DNA of 40,205 nt, from positions 1 through 40,205 of the forward strand of contig CAMVMX010000023.1 of NCBI GenBank assembly GCA_947168665.1, written 5' to 3'. The DNA comes from an uncultured Bacteroidales bacterium. Its GTDB lineage: Bacteria > Bacteroidota > Bacteroidia > Bacteroidales > P3. Under the pieces are notes generated by a model. That model was not told the origin of the DNA. It saw nothing but the letters and a program-made list of their open reading frames with translations, and did no database searches. Positions 1 through 7,405 of this stretch are shown here, one piece after another (position 1 is the stretch's first letter; the number at the start of each line of letters is the position of its first letter). A program made the translations under genes and the position numbers.

Positions 1-36
1 GGCTAGGAATAGCAATTAAAGAACTTCCGTTGTGGC

Positions 37-180
37 GGATTTGCAATCCCACACCCGACCTGGCGGATGTTCGACACCGTGCCGTTGGTCTGGATTTGCA
101 ATCCAGACCCGTTATGGCGGATTTAACCTGTTGTGGCGGATTTGCAATCCGCCACAGTTGAGAACGGGATTTGCAATCCC
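37..180. repeat. Cluster of GGATTTGCAATCC palindromes
   Basis: Four copies of the 13-nt imperfect palindrome GGATTTGCAATCC lie at 37-49, 92-104, 138-150 and 167-179. Each is embedded in flanking bases that lengthen the stem differently. The third extends to an 11-bp stem over 132-156 (arms TGTGGCGGATT and AATCCGCCACA) and the second to about 10 bp over 87-109. Further GGCGGAT half-units occur between them. Spacing is irregular and units are not identical, so this is a REP-like intergenic palindrome cluster, not a CRISPR. Its role is unknown; it lies downstream of the toxin/antitoxin locus. Confidence 0.75.
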
Positions 181-190
181 ACAGCAAATA

Positions 191-218
191 GATGCGGGCG
201 GCTAAAGCCGCCCGCATC
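191..218 (-). terminator. Strong GC hairpin, likely terminator of the toxin/antitoxin operon
   Basis: A perfect 12-bp stem (GATGCGGGCGGC pairing with GCCGCCCGCATC) closes a four-base loop. It begins 22 nt beyond the stop codon of the minus-strand toxin gene. The minus-strand run after it is only weakly T-rich (TATTTGC), so termination is inferred from stem strength and position. Confidence 0.6.
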
Positions 219-240
219 AGTCTTTTACGGGAAAATAATC

Positions 241-646
241 TTATTGGAGGGTGTCAAGTAAAAATAGGTCTAAAGTGAGGACCTTAACTGATGTGAACGG
301 GATGGTTTTTAGGATGTTGAAATGGGTGTCTTCACTCACAATGTAGTCGGCGTTGGCGATAATGGCGCAGTCTACAAATTTATTGTCGTCGGGATCTTGG
401 GTTATGAGGTGGAAGTGGTATTGGGGGTCGTACAAGCGGACGTTAGGATTGCGTAGGATGGCTCTCACGATATTGTCGGCAAAAGTAGAGCTGACTTTCT
501 CAGTCAATATTTCAGTATATTCGTTGATAATCTCGTTGCTGACACAAAGAATGTATTTGCCATTGAGAAAGGCTTCCCATGTGGGGCGGTACTGGCTGTG
601 GAATCATCCGCAGGAGGCAATTAGTGTCGAGAACTATGTGCCTCAT
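241..646 (-). pseudogene. PIN-domain toxin (COG1569-like), frameshifted
   Basis: The product would be a VapC-like PIN-domain ribonuclease, the toxin half of a toxin/antitoxin pair. It starts at ATG 646 with MRHIVLDTNCLL, the usual PIN opening whose Asp is a metal ligand. That frame stops at about 512 after a nonsensical tail. The next frame carries the rest of the domain without interruption: WEAFLNGKYILCVSNE, then EILTEKVSSTF, then QDPDDNKFVDCAIIANAD with the conserved acidic residues, and ends at 241. One extra base (or two missing) around 600-608 explains the break; skipping one base restores a continuous protein of about 134 residues. The start lies 2 nt after the antitoxin stop, so the genes are coupled. 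Either the toxin is genuinely inactivated or there is a sequencing error; the sequence alone cannot decide. Confidence 0.75.
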
Positions 647-648
647 GT

Positions 649-882
649 TCAGTGGGTGTTGTAAGGGGTGCGCATGTGTTCGTGGCTCCACTGCTCGAGA
701 ACGGTGTCGTTTACTTTTCCCTCGTCCCAAAGGCTGTCCATTTCCCGGTCGGCTCGGTCGGCAAAGAATTTGGAGAGATCGAATTTCAGTTCCTTTAGGT
801 CTTGTTCAGTTTCCAAGTAGGACATAGCTTTCAGCAGTTCTATCTGGGCGTCGTTGAAAGGTTGGCGGATTGAGGATTCCAT
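649..882 (-). CDS. Putative antitoxin partner of the PIN toxin
   Basis: A 77-residue acidic, helical protein beginning MESSIRQPFNDAQIELLKAM. It contains QDLKELKFDLSKFFADRAD, then LWDEGKVNDTVLEQW and a C-terminal HMRTPY. This pattern is familiar from small proteins found directly upstream of PIN-family toxins in Bacteroidales. Its stop is 2 nt before the toxin start, a typical antitoxin-first operon. By analogy it would bind and neutralise the toxin and repress the operon, but no DNA-binding motif is obvious, so that role is inferred from context. The reading frame is intact although the toxin is frameshifted. Confidence 0.65.
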   Translation of the reverse strand: MESSIRQPFNDAQIELLKAMSYLETEQDLKELKFDLSKFFADRADREMDSLWDEGKVNDTVLEQWSHEHMRTPYNTH

Positions 883-926
883 GAGCGTTGTTGTTTAAAG
901 TGTTTGACCATATAACACATAAGTGC

Positions 927-1883
927 CTAAATGGAGGATTCGGTCGGTCGGGGGCTGACGAAGGTGACGGCGTGGCGGAGATTCTGGACTTGGTAGCGGG
1001 AGGCGTGGAGCATCTCGCCGTCGATGACGAGCCAGAAGGGTTTGTGGCTTTCGATGGTGGCGGTGGTGGCTTGGCGGTAGAGCATGAGGCGTTGGGCGTC
1101 GGGGCGGTGGATGTGGGTGCCGCGGCTGTAGTCGCCCACGAGGCTGGCGAAACGGGCCAGCGACATGCGGCGGAAGAGGTTGACCTCGAGCAGGCCGTCG
1201 TCGTTGAGGGAGAGGGGAGCGCACATGTATTTGCCGCCGTTGTAGCGGCCGTTGCCGAGGGTGCAGAGGAGCATGTGGCCATCGAAGAAGGGCTGGCCGT
1301 CGACGGACATGCGGACGTAGTTGCTGCGGGAGGTGAAGAGGCTGCGGATGATGCCGGTGGTGTAGGAGTGGCGGCCACCGATGATGGGGGTGCGTCGGAT
1401 GTCGTTGCCGGTTTTGCAGACCATGGCGTCGAATCCGAAGTTGCAGATGTTGATGCTGTAGCGGGTGGCGGTGCTGCCGTCGTCGGCGGGGTAGTCGATT
1501 TTCATCACGTCAACGGGGTGGGGGATGCCCTCGATGAGGCGGTCGAGATGGGTGAAGTCGTCGAGGGAGCCGTAGTATTTGATGTAGTCGTTGCCGCTGC
1601 CGCAGGGGAAGCATGAGACCTGGCAGTCCGGGTGGTCCACGGCGCCGCTGACAACCTCGTTGAGGGTGCCGTCGCCTCCGCAGGCGTAGAAACGGACGGG
1701 CTGGCCGGGGTGCTGGCGGCACCACTGGTCGACCCATTGGGTGGCGTCGCCCATGCTGCGGGTGGTGTAGATGAGGTGGTCGAAATCGGTATGGCGGGTG
1801 GCATAGAGGCCGACCTGTTGCTCTATGAGCGCGGTGGAGTCTTCGCGCCCGGCGCTGGGGTTGATGATGAAGATGTGTTTCAT
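927..1883 (-). CDS. Diacylglycerol kinase-family lipid kinase
   Basis: A 318-residue soluble protein of the DAGK/YegS/sphingosine-kinase superfamily, which transfers ATP phosphate to a lipid hydroxyl. The N-terminus MKHIFIINPSAGR is the usual first strand. The nucleotide-binding GGDGTLNEVV loop is at residues 69-78, and the second conserved motif, FPCGSGNDY, is at 92-100. The C-terminal beta-rich half fits the YegS-type fold. Length matches the family (about 290-330). The natural substrate cannot be read from sequence. The ATG at 1883 is only about 12 nt from a clear -7 element at 1895-1902, so its leader must be very short. It is divergent from the flavoprotein gene at 2109. Confidence 0.85.
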   Translation of the reverse strand: MKHIFIINPSAGREDSTALIEQQVGLYATRHTDFDHLIYTTRSMGDATQWVDQWCRQHPGQPVRFYACGGDGTLNEVVSGAVDHPDCQVSCFPCGSGNDYIKYYGSLDDFTHLDRLIEGIPHPVDVMKIDYPADDGSTATRYSINICNFGFDAMVCKTGNDIRRTPIIGGRHSYTTGIIRSLFTSRSNYVRMSVDGQPFFDGHMLLCTLGNGRYNGGKYMCAPLSLNDDGLLEVNLFRRMSLARFASLVGDYSRGTHIHRPDAQRLMLYRQATTATIESHKPFWLVIDGEMLHASRYQVQNLRHAVTFVSPRPTESSI

Positions 1884-1894
1884 GTTTCGGGCTG

Positions 1895-1902
1895 CAAAAT
1901 TA
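1895..1902 (-). promoter_or_regulatory. -7 promoter element of the lipid kinase gene
   Basis: On the minus strand this reads TAATTTTG followed by CA, matching the Bacteroidetes TAnnTTTG consensus. The kinase ATG starts 11 nt downstream of its last base. No good TTTG -33 element was seen at the usual distance. Confidence 0.6.
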
Positions 1903-2050
1903 CAAATATTATTTTAATTAAATGGCCTTTGGGGGGCTGGATTTTTAAAGAAAAGAAGACGTGGCGCGGCTTTGGGCCGCAGGATAGTGCTGTTTGCTGT
2001 TGATTATTAGCTTGTACGGAACAGGCGGGGATTTTAGGGGTAAAATAATT

Positions 2051-2080
2051 TTTGTGAATCAAAAAAAATAAGTACTTTTG
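2051..2080 (+). promoter_or_regulatory. Promoter of the fused flavoprotein gene
   Basis: A TTTG -33 element at 2051-2054 is followed after 18 nt by TACTTTTG at 2073-2080, the Bacteroidetes primary-sigma promoter layout. The start codon is at 2109, leaving a leader of roughly 20 nt. Confidence 0.7.
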
Positions 2081-2108
2081 CACCCACAAACAAAAATATT
2101 AAATCACC

Positions 2109-5100
2109 ATGTACAGAATCCAATCACATCCTATCTTAGACATCCCGCAACGCGAGACGGTAGAGTTTCTCTACGACGGAAAGATAATCCAGGCCCCGAA
2201 AGGCTACACCATTGCGGCAGCCTTGCACCAGGCGGGCTATCCCGTGCACAGCCACAGCATTGACGGCCGCAACCGCAGCCTGAATTGTGGCATAGGCAAG
2301 TGCGGCGCATGCGAGATGTTGGTCGACGGGCAGGTGCGCCGCATCTGCATCACCCCTGTCGACGGTGTGAAAGAGGTGCAGTCTGTGACTGCCAAAGAGG
2401 ATGTGTGGCCCGACATGCGCGACCATCAGCCTCGCGAGGTGAAGATTTACAAGACGCAGGTGGCCATCATCGGGGCCGGCCCCGCCGGTCTGGCCTGCCG
2501 TGAGCAGCTGAATGCTTTCGGCATCACTAACCTGGTGATAGACAACAATAGCCGCATCGGCGGCCAGTTTAACATGCAGACCCACCAGTTCTTCTTCTTC
2601 GAGCGGGAGAAGAAGTTCGGCGGTATGCGCGGTTTTGACATTGCCAAGACCCTGGCCGGTGACAATCAGGAGGGCATACTGCTGAACAGCACGGTGTGGG
2701 ACCTGCTGGAAGGCGGCCGTGTGGCCGTGAAGAATATCGCGACGGGCGAAGTGTCGTATGTTGATGCCGAACACTTGGTCGTGGCCACCGGCGCAGTGCC
2801 GTTCATGCCCACGTTTGAGAATGACGATGTGCCGGGAGTATACACTGCCGCAGTGTTCCAGAAGATGATGAACCAGGAGCATACCCTGTTGGGCAAACGG
2901 GTGCTCACCGTAGGCGCCGGCAACATCGGCTATCTGACTTCCTATCAAGGCATGCAGGCTGGCGCCACCATCAAGGCCATTATTGAGGCCATGCCCCGCG
3001 AGGGTGGTTTCCCCGTCCAGGCCAACCGTGTGCGGCGGCTGGGCATTCCCATCATGACGGGCTACACGCTGGTGCGAGCCATCCCCAATGCCGACTATAC
3101 TGGCGTGACGGGTGCCGTCATTGCCAAATGTGAGAACTTCAAGGCCATCCCCGGCACTGAACAAATTATCGACGACATCGACATCATTAACATCTGCACC
3201 GGCCTCATACCCGACAACCAGTTGCTGGTGAAAGGCCGCGAAGTGTTTGGGTTCAACACCTACGGCGCAGGCGACGCCATCCGCATTGGCGAGGGCACCA
3301 GTGCTGTGCTGCGTGGCCGTCAGGTGGCATACGAGGTGGCCCAGGCCATTGGCACCCGCTTTAATTACGACGACTATCTCGACATCTCAAGACAGTATAT
3401 CGACTCGCAGCAGCACCCTGTGCGGATACTCGAAACGCCCAATCTCCCCACCCCCGAGCGCAGGAAACTGAAACCTTTTGTGCAGTTGGATTGCCTCTAT
3501 GGCTTTGCCTGCAACCCCTGCAGCTTCTCCTGCCCGCAGGGAGCCATCACCAAGCCCACCACCGGTACCACCCCCACCGTGGACTACGACAAGTGCATCG
3601 GCTGCATGCAGTGCGTCACCAGCTGTCCTGGCCTGGCTATCTTCGGCTACGATGAGCAGAAAAACATCTGTTTCCTCCCCATTGAGTATGAGGTGGCTGA
3701 GGGGGCAGAAGTGTTCTTGGTCGACAACAACGGGGCCAAGGTGGGCGAAGGCATAGTCGAGAAGATAGTGCGCAAGCCCAACAAGACCAATCTTGCCCGC
3801 GTCAAAGTGGTGGCGTGTGGCGGAACGCTTACTGACATCAAGGGCTTCATAGTCAAAGAAAACTACCCCGCACCCCTGCAGCTGAAACCCCTCCATCAAG
3901 TGGCTGGTGAGACTTATGTGTGCCATTGCGAGGACATCAAGCTGGACCGCGTGCTGCGTGTGATCGGCAACAGGAAGACCATCTCTGTCGACGAGCTGAA
4001 ACATATCACCCGCCTGGGCATGGGGCCCTGCCGTGGCAAACGCTGCATACCCCGCGCCCGGCAGATACTCCGCACCTATGGCATCGAGCTGGTGGGCGAC
4101 GCCACGCCCCGCGCTCCCCTCTCCAACCAGGTGACCCTTGCCGACCTCTACACCCCCGGTACCACCGAGACTTTCGTCTATCCCGCCACCAACGGTGTGA
4201 AACACGAAAGCGTCGAGGTGCTCATAGCCGGCGGCGGCATTGCGGGCAGCGCCCTCTTCCGCTACTTTGCCGAAGCCGGGTTGTCTCCCGTCATGATCAA
4301 CTACAGCCGTGGTGCCTCCTGGCGCTGCATCGGTGGCGGCCGTCCCGCATTCTCCAATCCCGACATCGCCGACATCGCCGTCCACAACCACGAAATCTTC
4401 AAACAGATGCAGACCGAGTGCAACATCAACTACCGCACCACCCACTATGTCAACCTCGTCCACGACGAGGCTACCTACAAGTCGCTCGACGCCTCCCGCG
4501 CCTGGAGCGATGCCTACATGATTGAGCGCAAGGATTTCAAGAAAGAGATTTCGCCCCTTTGGGACGACAGTCGCGACACCTATAGCCACGCCCTCATCAC
4601 CCGCGACTGCTGGCAGGCAACCCCTGGCCGCGTCATCGACTACATCCGCTGGATCGGGACGCAGAAAGGCGGCCGCTACTTCGAGGACTGCGAGTTGCTG
4701 CACATACAGCGTGTGGGTGGCCACTATGTGGCACTGGTGCGCAACCACGAAGGGCAGTATATAGAATACACCTGCCACCACTTCGTCAACGCCATGGGTT
4801 GGGGCGCCGAGAAGTTTATTGACCAGCTCGACCTCGACACCGGCCTCTACCCCGTCAAGCATCAGGCCTTCATCACCCGCCGTCTGCCCATGATGGGACC
4901 CAACGGAGGCCCGTTAGACATGATTATCGACCGTCGGCACTACAAAGGCTTCAGCGCCGTCTACGGGCAGCAGTGGGGCCACACCGGCCAGATAATCGGC
5001 TGCGCCAGCCCCGACACCGACGCCTACGAAGCCCGCCAGAACATCAAATACAACAGCAAAGAATTTCTTGAAATCGTCGCTGAGGTCTTTGCCGAGTGGA

Positions 5101-5336
5101 TACCCAACCTGCGCGACGTGGGATTCCTTGCCGTATGGGCCGGCCGCTACACCGAACCCCGCTACATCATCGACCCCGAAGTGGGACTCTGCACCGGTCT
5201 GCGCGGCCACGGCTTCATGCTGGGGCAATACCTGGCCAAACTCTACGTCGACAAATATCTGGGGCGCGACGTGCCCTCCTACATGGAACACCTCAAAATC
5301 GGCGGCAAAGGCCTTTCCGAAAATGCCTTCAAATAA
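2109..5336 (+). CDS. Fused 2Fe-2S/FAD-NAD(P)/4Fe-4S/DAO-type dehydrogenase
   Basis: A 1,075-residue protein containing what are usually three subunits of HcnABC-, opine- or hydroxyproline-type dehydrogenases. Residues about 15-95 are a [2Fe-2S] domain with C60, C65, C68 and C80. From about 115 there is a pyridine-nucleotide-disulfide oxidoreductase module (IGAGPAG at 121-127, a second VGAGNIG near 270). Two ferredoxin-like Cys sets follow: C462, C468, C471, C475, then C496, C499, C502, C506. A BFD-like [2Fe-2S] domain has C605, C607, C641 and C646. From about 700 to the end is a D-amino-acid-oxidase-fold FAD domain (LIAGGGIAGSAL). By homology the C-terminal half oxidises an amine or imino-acid substrate and passes electrons through the clusters to the N-terminal flavin; the substrate is unknown. 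The protein is cytosolic, with no signal peptide. It is monocistronic, ending in a terminator at 5364. Confidence 0.85.
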   Translation: MYRIQSHPILDIPQRETVEFLYDGKIIQAPKGYTIAAALHQAGYPVHSHSIDGRNRSLNCGIGKCGACEMLVDGQVRRICITPVDGVKEVQSVTAKEDVWPDMRDHQPREVKIYKTQVAIIGAGPAGLACREQLNAFGITNLVIDNNSRIGGQFNMQTHQFFFFEREKKFGGMRGFDIAKTLAGDNQEGILLNSTVWDLLEGGRVAVKNIATGEVSYVDAEHLVVATGAVPFMPTFENDDVPGVYTAAVFQKMMNQEHTLLGKRVLTVGAGNIGYLTSYQGMQAGATIKAIIEAMPREGGFPVQANRVRRLGIPIMTGYTLVRAIPNADYTGVTGAVIAKCENFKAIPGTEQIIDDIDIINICTGLIPDNQLLVKGREVFGFNTYGAGDAIRIGEGTSAVLRGRQVAYEVAQAIGTRFNYDDYLDISRQYIDSQQHPVRILETPNLPTPERRKLKPFVQLDCLYGFACNPCSFSCPQGAITKPTTGTTPTVDYDKCIGCMQCVTSCPGLAIFGYDEQKNICFLPIEYEVAEGAEVFLVDNNGAKVGEGIVEKIVRKPNKTNLARVKVVACGGTLTDIKGFIVKENYPAPLQLKPLHQVAGETYVCHCEDIKLDRVLRVIGNRKTISVDELKHITRLGMGPCRGKRCIPRARQILRTYGIELVGDATPRAPLSNQVTLADLYTPGTTETFVYPATNGVKHESVEVLIAGGGIAGSALFRYFAEAGLSPVMINYSRGASWRCIGGGRPAFSNPDIADIAVHNHEIFKQMQTECNINYRTTHYVNLVHDEATYKSLDASRAWSDAYMIERKDFKKEISPLWDDSRDTYSHALITRDCWQATPGRVIDYIRWIGTQKGGRYFEDCELLHIQRVGGHYVALVRNHEGQYIEYTCHHFVNAMGWGAEKFIDQLDLDTGLYPVKHQAFITRRLPMMGPNGGPLDMIIDRRHYKGFSAVYGQQWGHTGQIIGCASPDTDAYEARQNIKYNSKEFLEIVAEVFAEWIPNLRDVGFLAVWAGRYTEPRYIIDPEVGLCTGLRGHGFMLGQYLAKLYVDKYLGRDVPSYMEHLKIGGKGLSENAFK

Positions 5337-5363
5337 AAACCGCGACCCTGTTCTCGAAAAAAA

Positions 5364-5396
5364 AGAGCCGACCCCTCAGGTTGGCTCTTTCTTTTT
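5364..5396. terminator. Bidirectional terminator
   Basis: AGAGCC at 5364-5369 plus GACC pair with GGTT and GGCTCT (ending 5388), a stem of about 10 bp with one wobble pair. A T-run follows on the plus strand and an A-run precedes it. It sits between two convergent genes ending at 5336 and 5402 and can serve both. Confidence 0.8.
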
Positions 5397-5401
5397 GCGC
5401 C

Positions 5402-6052
5402 TCAAAGGCGAAGGAGGGAGGCGATATCGTCAATAAGATGGTCGGGCGCGGCGGCGAGCAGCTGGCTGGCAGACTGGTTGCCGTAGGTCACCCCGCAGGT
5501 GGCGCACCCGGCGGCGGCACCCATTTGGAGGTCATAAATGGTGTCGCCCACAACAAGTGAGTCCTGCGATTTGAGGTCAAGGTCGTGGAGGATTTTCAGA
5601 GCCAAGTCGGGAGCAGGTTTAGGCCGCAGACCCTCGTCTTCGCCATACACGCGGGAGAGCGGAATATAGTCGACGACGCCCAGCTGGGTGACCAGCGGGT
5701 CGAGCGACATGTGGTGGCGGGAGGACACGATGGCCATCGTCACGCCCTGTTGCTCCAGCTGGCTAAGGGTATGCAACACATGGGGGAAGAGTGAGATGTG
5801 GTCCATGGCGAGGTCGGGGAATATCTCACGGTAGATGGCTGCGGCCTCGTCCACCCGATTGGCAGGTGTGGCTGTGGCGCGGAGGAAGCACTCGGTGAGG
5901 GGAAGCCCGATGGTGGCAGCCACCGCCTTTGGGTCGGCCTGGGGCAGCCCCATGTGCTCCAGCGTGCCCTGTACGGTGCGGATGATGCCTTGTCGAGTGT
6001 CGGCAAGTGTGCCGTCAAAGTCAAAGAGAATGTTTCTATATTTTCGTATCAC
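5402..6052 (-). CDS. HAD-superfamily phosphatase (phosphoglycolate phosphatase-like)
   Basis: A 216-residue cytosolic hydrolase of HAD subfamily IA. Motif I is FDFDGTLADT with the nucleophile Asp11 and acid/base Asp13. The helical cap follows, then motif II around AIVSSRHH and motif III/IV with KPAPDLALKIL and VVGDTIYDLQMGAAAG. It probably hydrolyses a small phosphate ester; phosphoglycolate, pyrophosphate and nucleotide phosphates are all possible within the family. No ATG precedes motif I, so I chose GTG at 6052, giving MIRKYRNILFDFDG, the usual opening. TTG codons at 6058 and 6073 are alternatives. It is divergent from galK and convergent with the flavoprotein gene. Confidence 0.8.
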   Translation of the reverse strand: MIRKYRNILFDFDGTLADTRQGIIRTVQGTLEHMGLPQADPKAVAATIGLPLTECFLRATATPANRVDEAAAIYREIFPDLAMDHISLFPHVLHTLSQLEQQGVTMAIVSSRHHMSLDPLVTQLGVVDYIPLSRVYGEDEGLRPKPAPDLALKILHDLDLKSQDSLVVGDTIYDLQMGAAAGCATCGVTYGNQSASQLLAAAPDHLIDDIASLLRL

Positions 6053-6168
6053 GATCAAGTAACGACAAAACAAGTAGAATAGTACGCCTGGATAAATCTT
6101 TTACTTGCCGAGGGTCGTCACGGATGGATATTATCGTGGCGAAAGAATGTGGAGTGAAATATTTTTCG

Positions 6169-6176
6169 TATCTTTG
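6169..6176 (+). promoter_or_regulatory. -7 promoter element of galK
   Basis: TATCTTTG followed by CAG, a perfect TAnnTTTG match, 22 nt upstream of the galK ATG. The -33 region is not clear. Confidence 0.65.
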
Positions 6177-6198
6177 CAGTCTGAAATATAGGCGAATT

Positions 6199-7350
6199 AT
6201 GGACACTACCCAACTCCGACAATTGTTTGAGCAGCATTTTGGCTCCGCAACGGGTGCCAGCTGCTGGATGGCACCTGGCCGCATTAACCTCATTGGGGAA
6301 CATACCGACTACAACGGCGGTTTCGTATTCCCCGGAGCCGTGAGCCAATGTATCGCGGCACTGATTAAACCCACTGCCAGCCGAGTGGTGAGGCTTTGGG
6401 CAACAGACTTAAAAGTAGGATGCGAGTTCTCGCTCGACGATGAGCAAGGCCCCGACATCATCCATTTCCGCTATGTATATGGCATTGTGCGGGAGCTGAT
6501 GGCGCGCGGGGTTCCGGTGAATGGGTTCGATGCCGTCTACGCGGGAGATGTGCCGCTGGGCGCGGGCATGAGTTCGTCGGCTGCCCTCGAGTGCTGCTTT
6601 GCCAATGCCGTCAACGAGTTGTTCCAAGGTGGTTTGGACAGGCTGACGCTGGCGTTGGCAGGTCAGGCCACTGAGCATAAGTATGTGGGCATCAACTGTG
6701 GCATAATGGACCAGTTCGTATCGCTGCATGGCAGAGAAGGCTGCCTGGTGAGGCTGGATTGCCGCAGCGGTGAGTACGCATATTTTCCCTGGCATCCAGC
6801 TGGATACAGGTTGCTCTTGGTGGACAGTTGCGTCAAACACCAGCTGGTTGGTTCGCCTTATAATGACCGCCGCAACAGCTGTGAGAGGGTGGCTCGTCTG
6901 GCCGGGGTGGCGACCCTGCGCGACTGCTCATGGCAGATGCTGGAAGACTTGAGGCCGTCGCTCAGCGACGAGGATTACCGCAGGGCAAAATATGTGCTGG
7001 GCGAGTACGACCGCGTCATGGCCGTAAGCGATGCCCTTCAGCGCGATGACTATGAGACTGTGGGCCGGCAGATGTATCTCACCCACGAGGGCCTGAGCAA
7101 GGACTATGAAGTGAGTTGTGAGGAGATAGACTTTCTGGTGGACCAAGCCCGCAAAATGGGTGTGACTGGCTCCCGCATCATGGGAGGCGGCTTCGGGGGC
7201 TGCACTATCAACCTGGTGCCCGACAGCCTGTATGACTCTTTTGTGACCGATGTGCCGCAACTCTATAGTCAGCGTTTTGGCCGTCAGTGCCGTATTATTC
7301 CCGTCAGCATTGGCGGCCCGGCGGCTCGTCTGCCCCAGTATGAACAATAA
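6199..7350 (+). CDS. galK: Galactokinase
   Basis: Phosphorylates alpha-D-galactose to galactose-1-phosphate with ATP, the first step of the Leloir pathway. The 383-residue GHMP kinase has the galactokinase signature PGRINLIGEHTDYNGG (26-41). The ATP-binding loop PLGAGMSSSAALE lies near 118-130, MDQFVS follows, and the C-terminal glycine-rich GGGFGGCTIN is near 327. Length is normal for the family. ATG 6199 is preferred because it follows the promoter at 6169-6176 and gives the canonical N-terminus; upstream in-frame starts would lie in or before the promoter. It is followed after 55 nt by a GH97 gene, probably co-transcribed, which would link galactose release with its phosphorylation. Confidence 0.93.
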   Translation: MDTTQLRQLFEQHFGSATGASCWMAPGRINLIGEHTDYNGGFVFPGAVSQCIAALIKPTASRVVRLWATDLKVGCEFSLDDEQGPDIIHFRYVYGIVRELMARGVPVNGFDAVYAGDVPLGAGMSSSAALECCFANAVNELFQGGLDRLTLALAGQATEHKYVGINCGIMDQFVSLHGREGCLVRLDCRSGEYAYFPWHPAGYRLLLVDSCVKHQLVGSPYNDRRNSCERVARLAGVATLRDCSWQMLEDLRPSLSDEDYRRAKYVLGEYDRVMAVSDALQRDDYETVGRQMYLTHEGLSKDYEVSCEEIDFLVDQARKMGVTGSRIMGGGFGGCTINLVPDSLYDSFVTDVPQLYSQRFGRQCRIIPVSIGGPAARLPQYEQ

Positions 7351-7405
7351 CCTGTCTGCCTCCCGACCATTTTCTGTTCCGTCAAATAATTAAAACGATA
7401 ATACC

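Noticed and set aside
37..180. CRISPR array at the left edge
   Set aside because: Units are short palindromes with irregular spacing and no uniform spacers, and no cas genes are present.
3387..4862. A 491-residue minus-strand frame inside the fused flavoprotein
   Set aside because: Antisense shadow; the plus strand has ordered cofactor motifs throughout this stretch.
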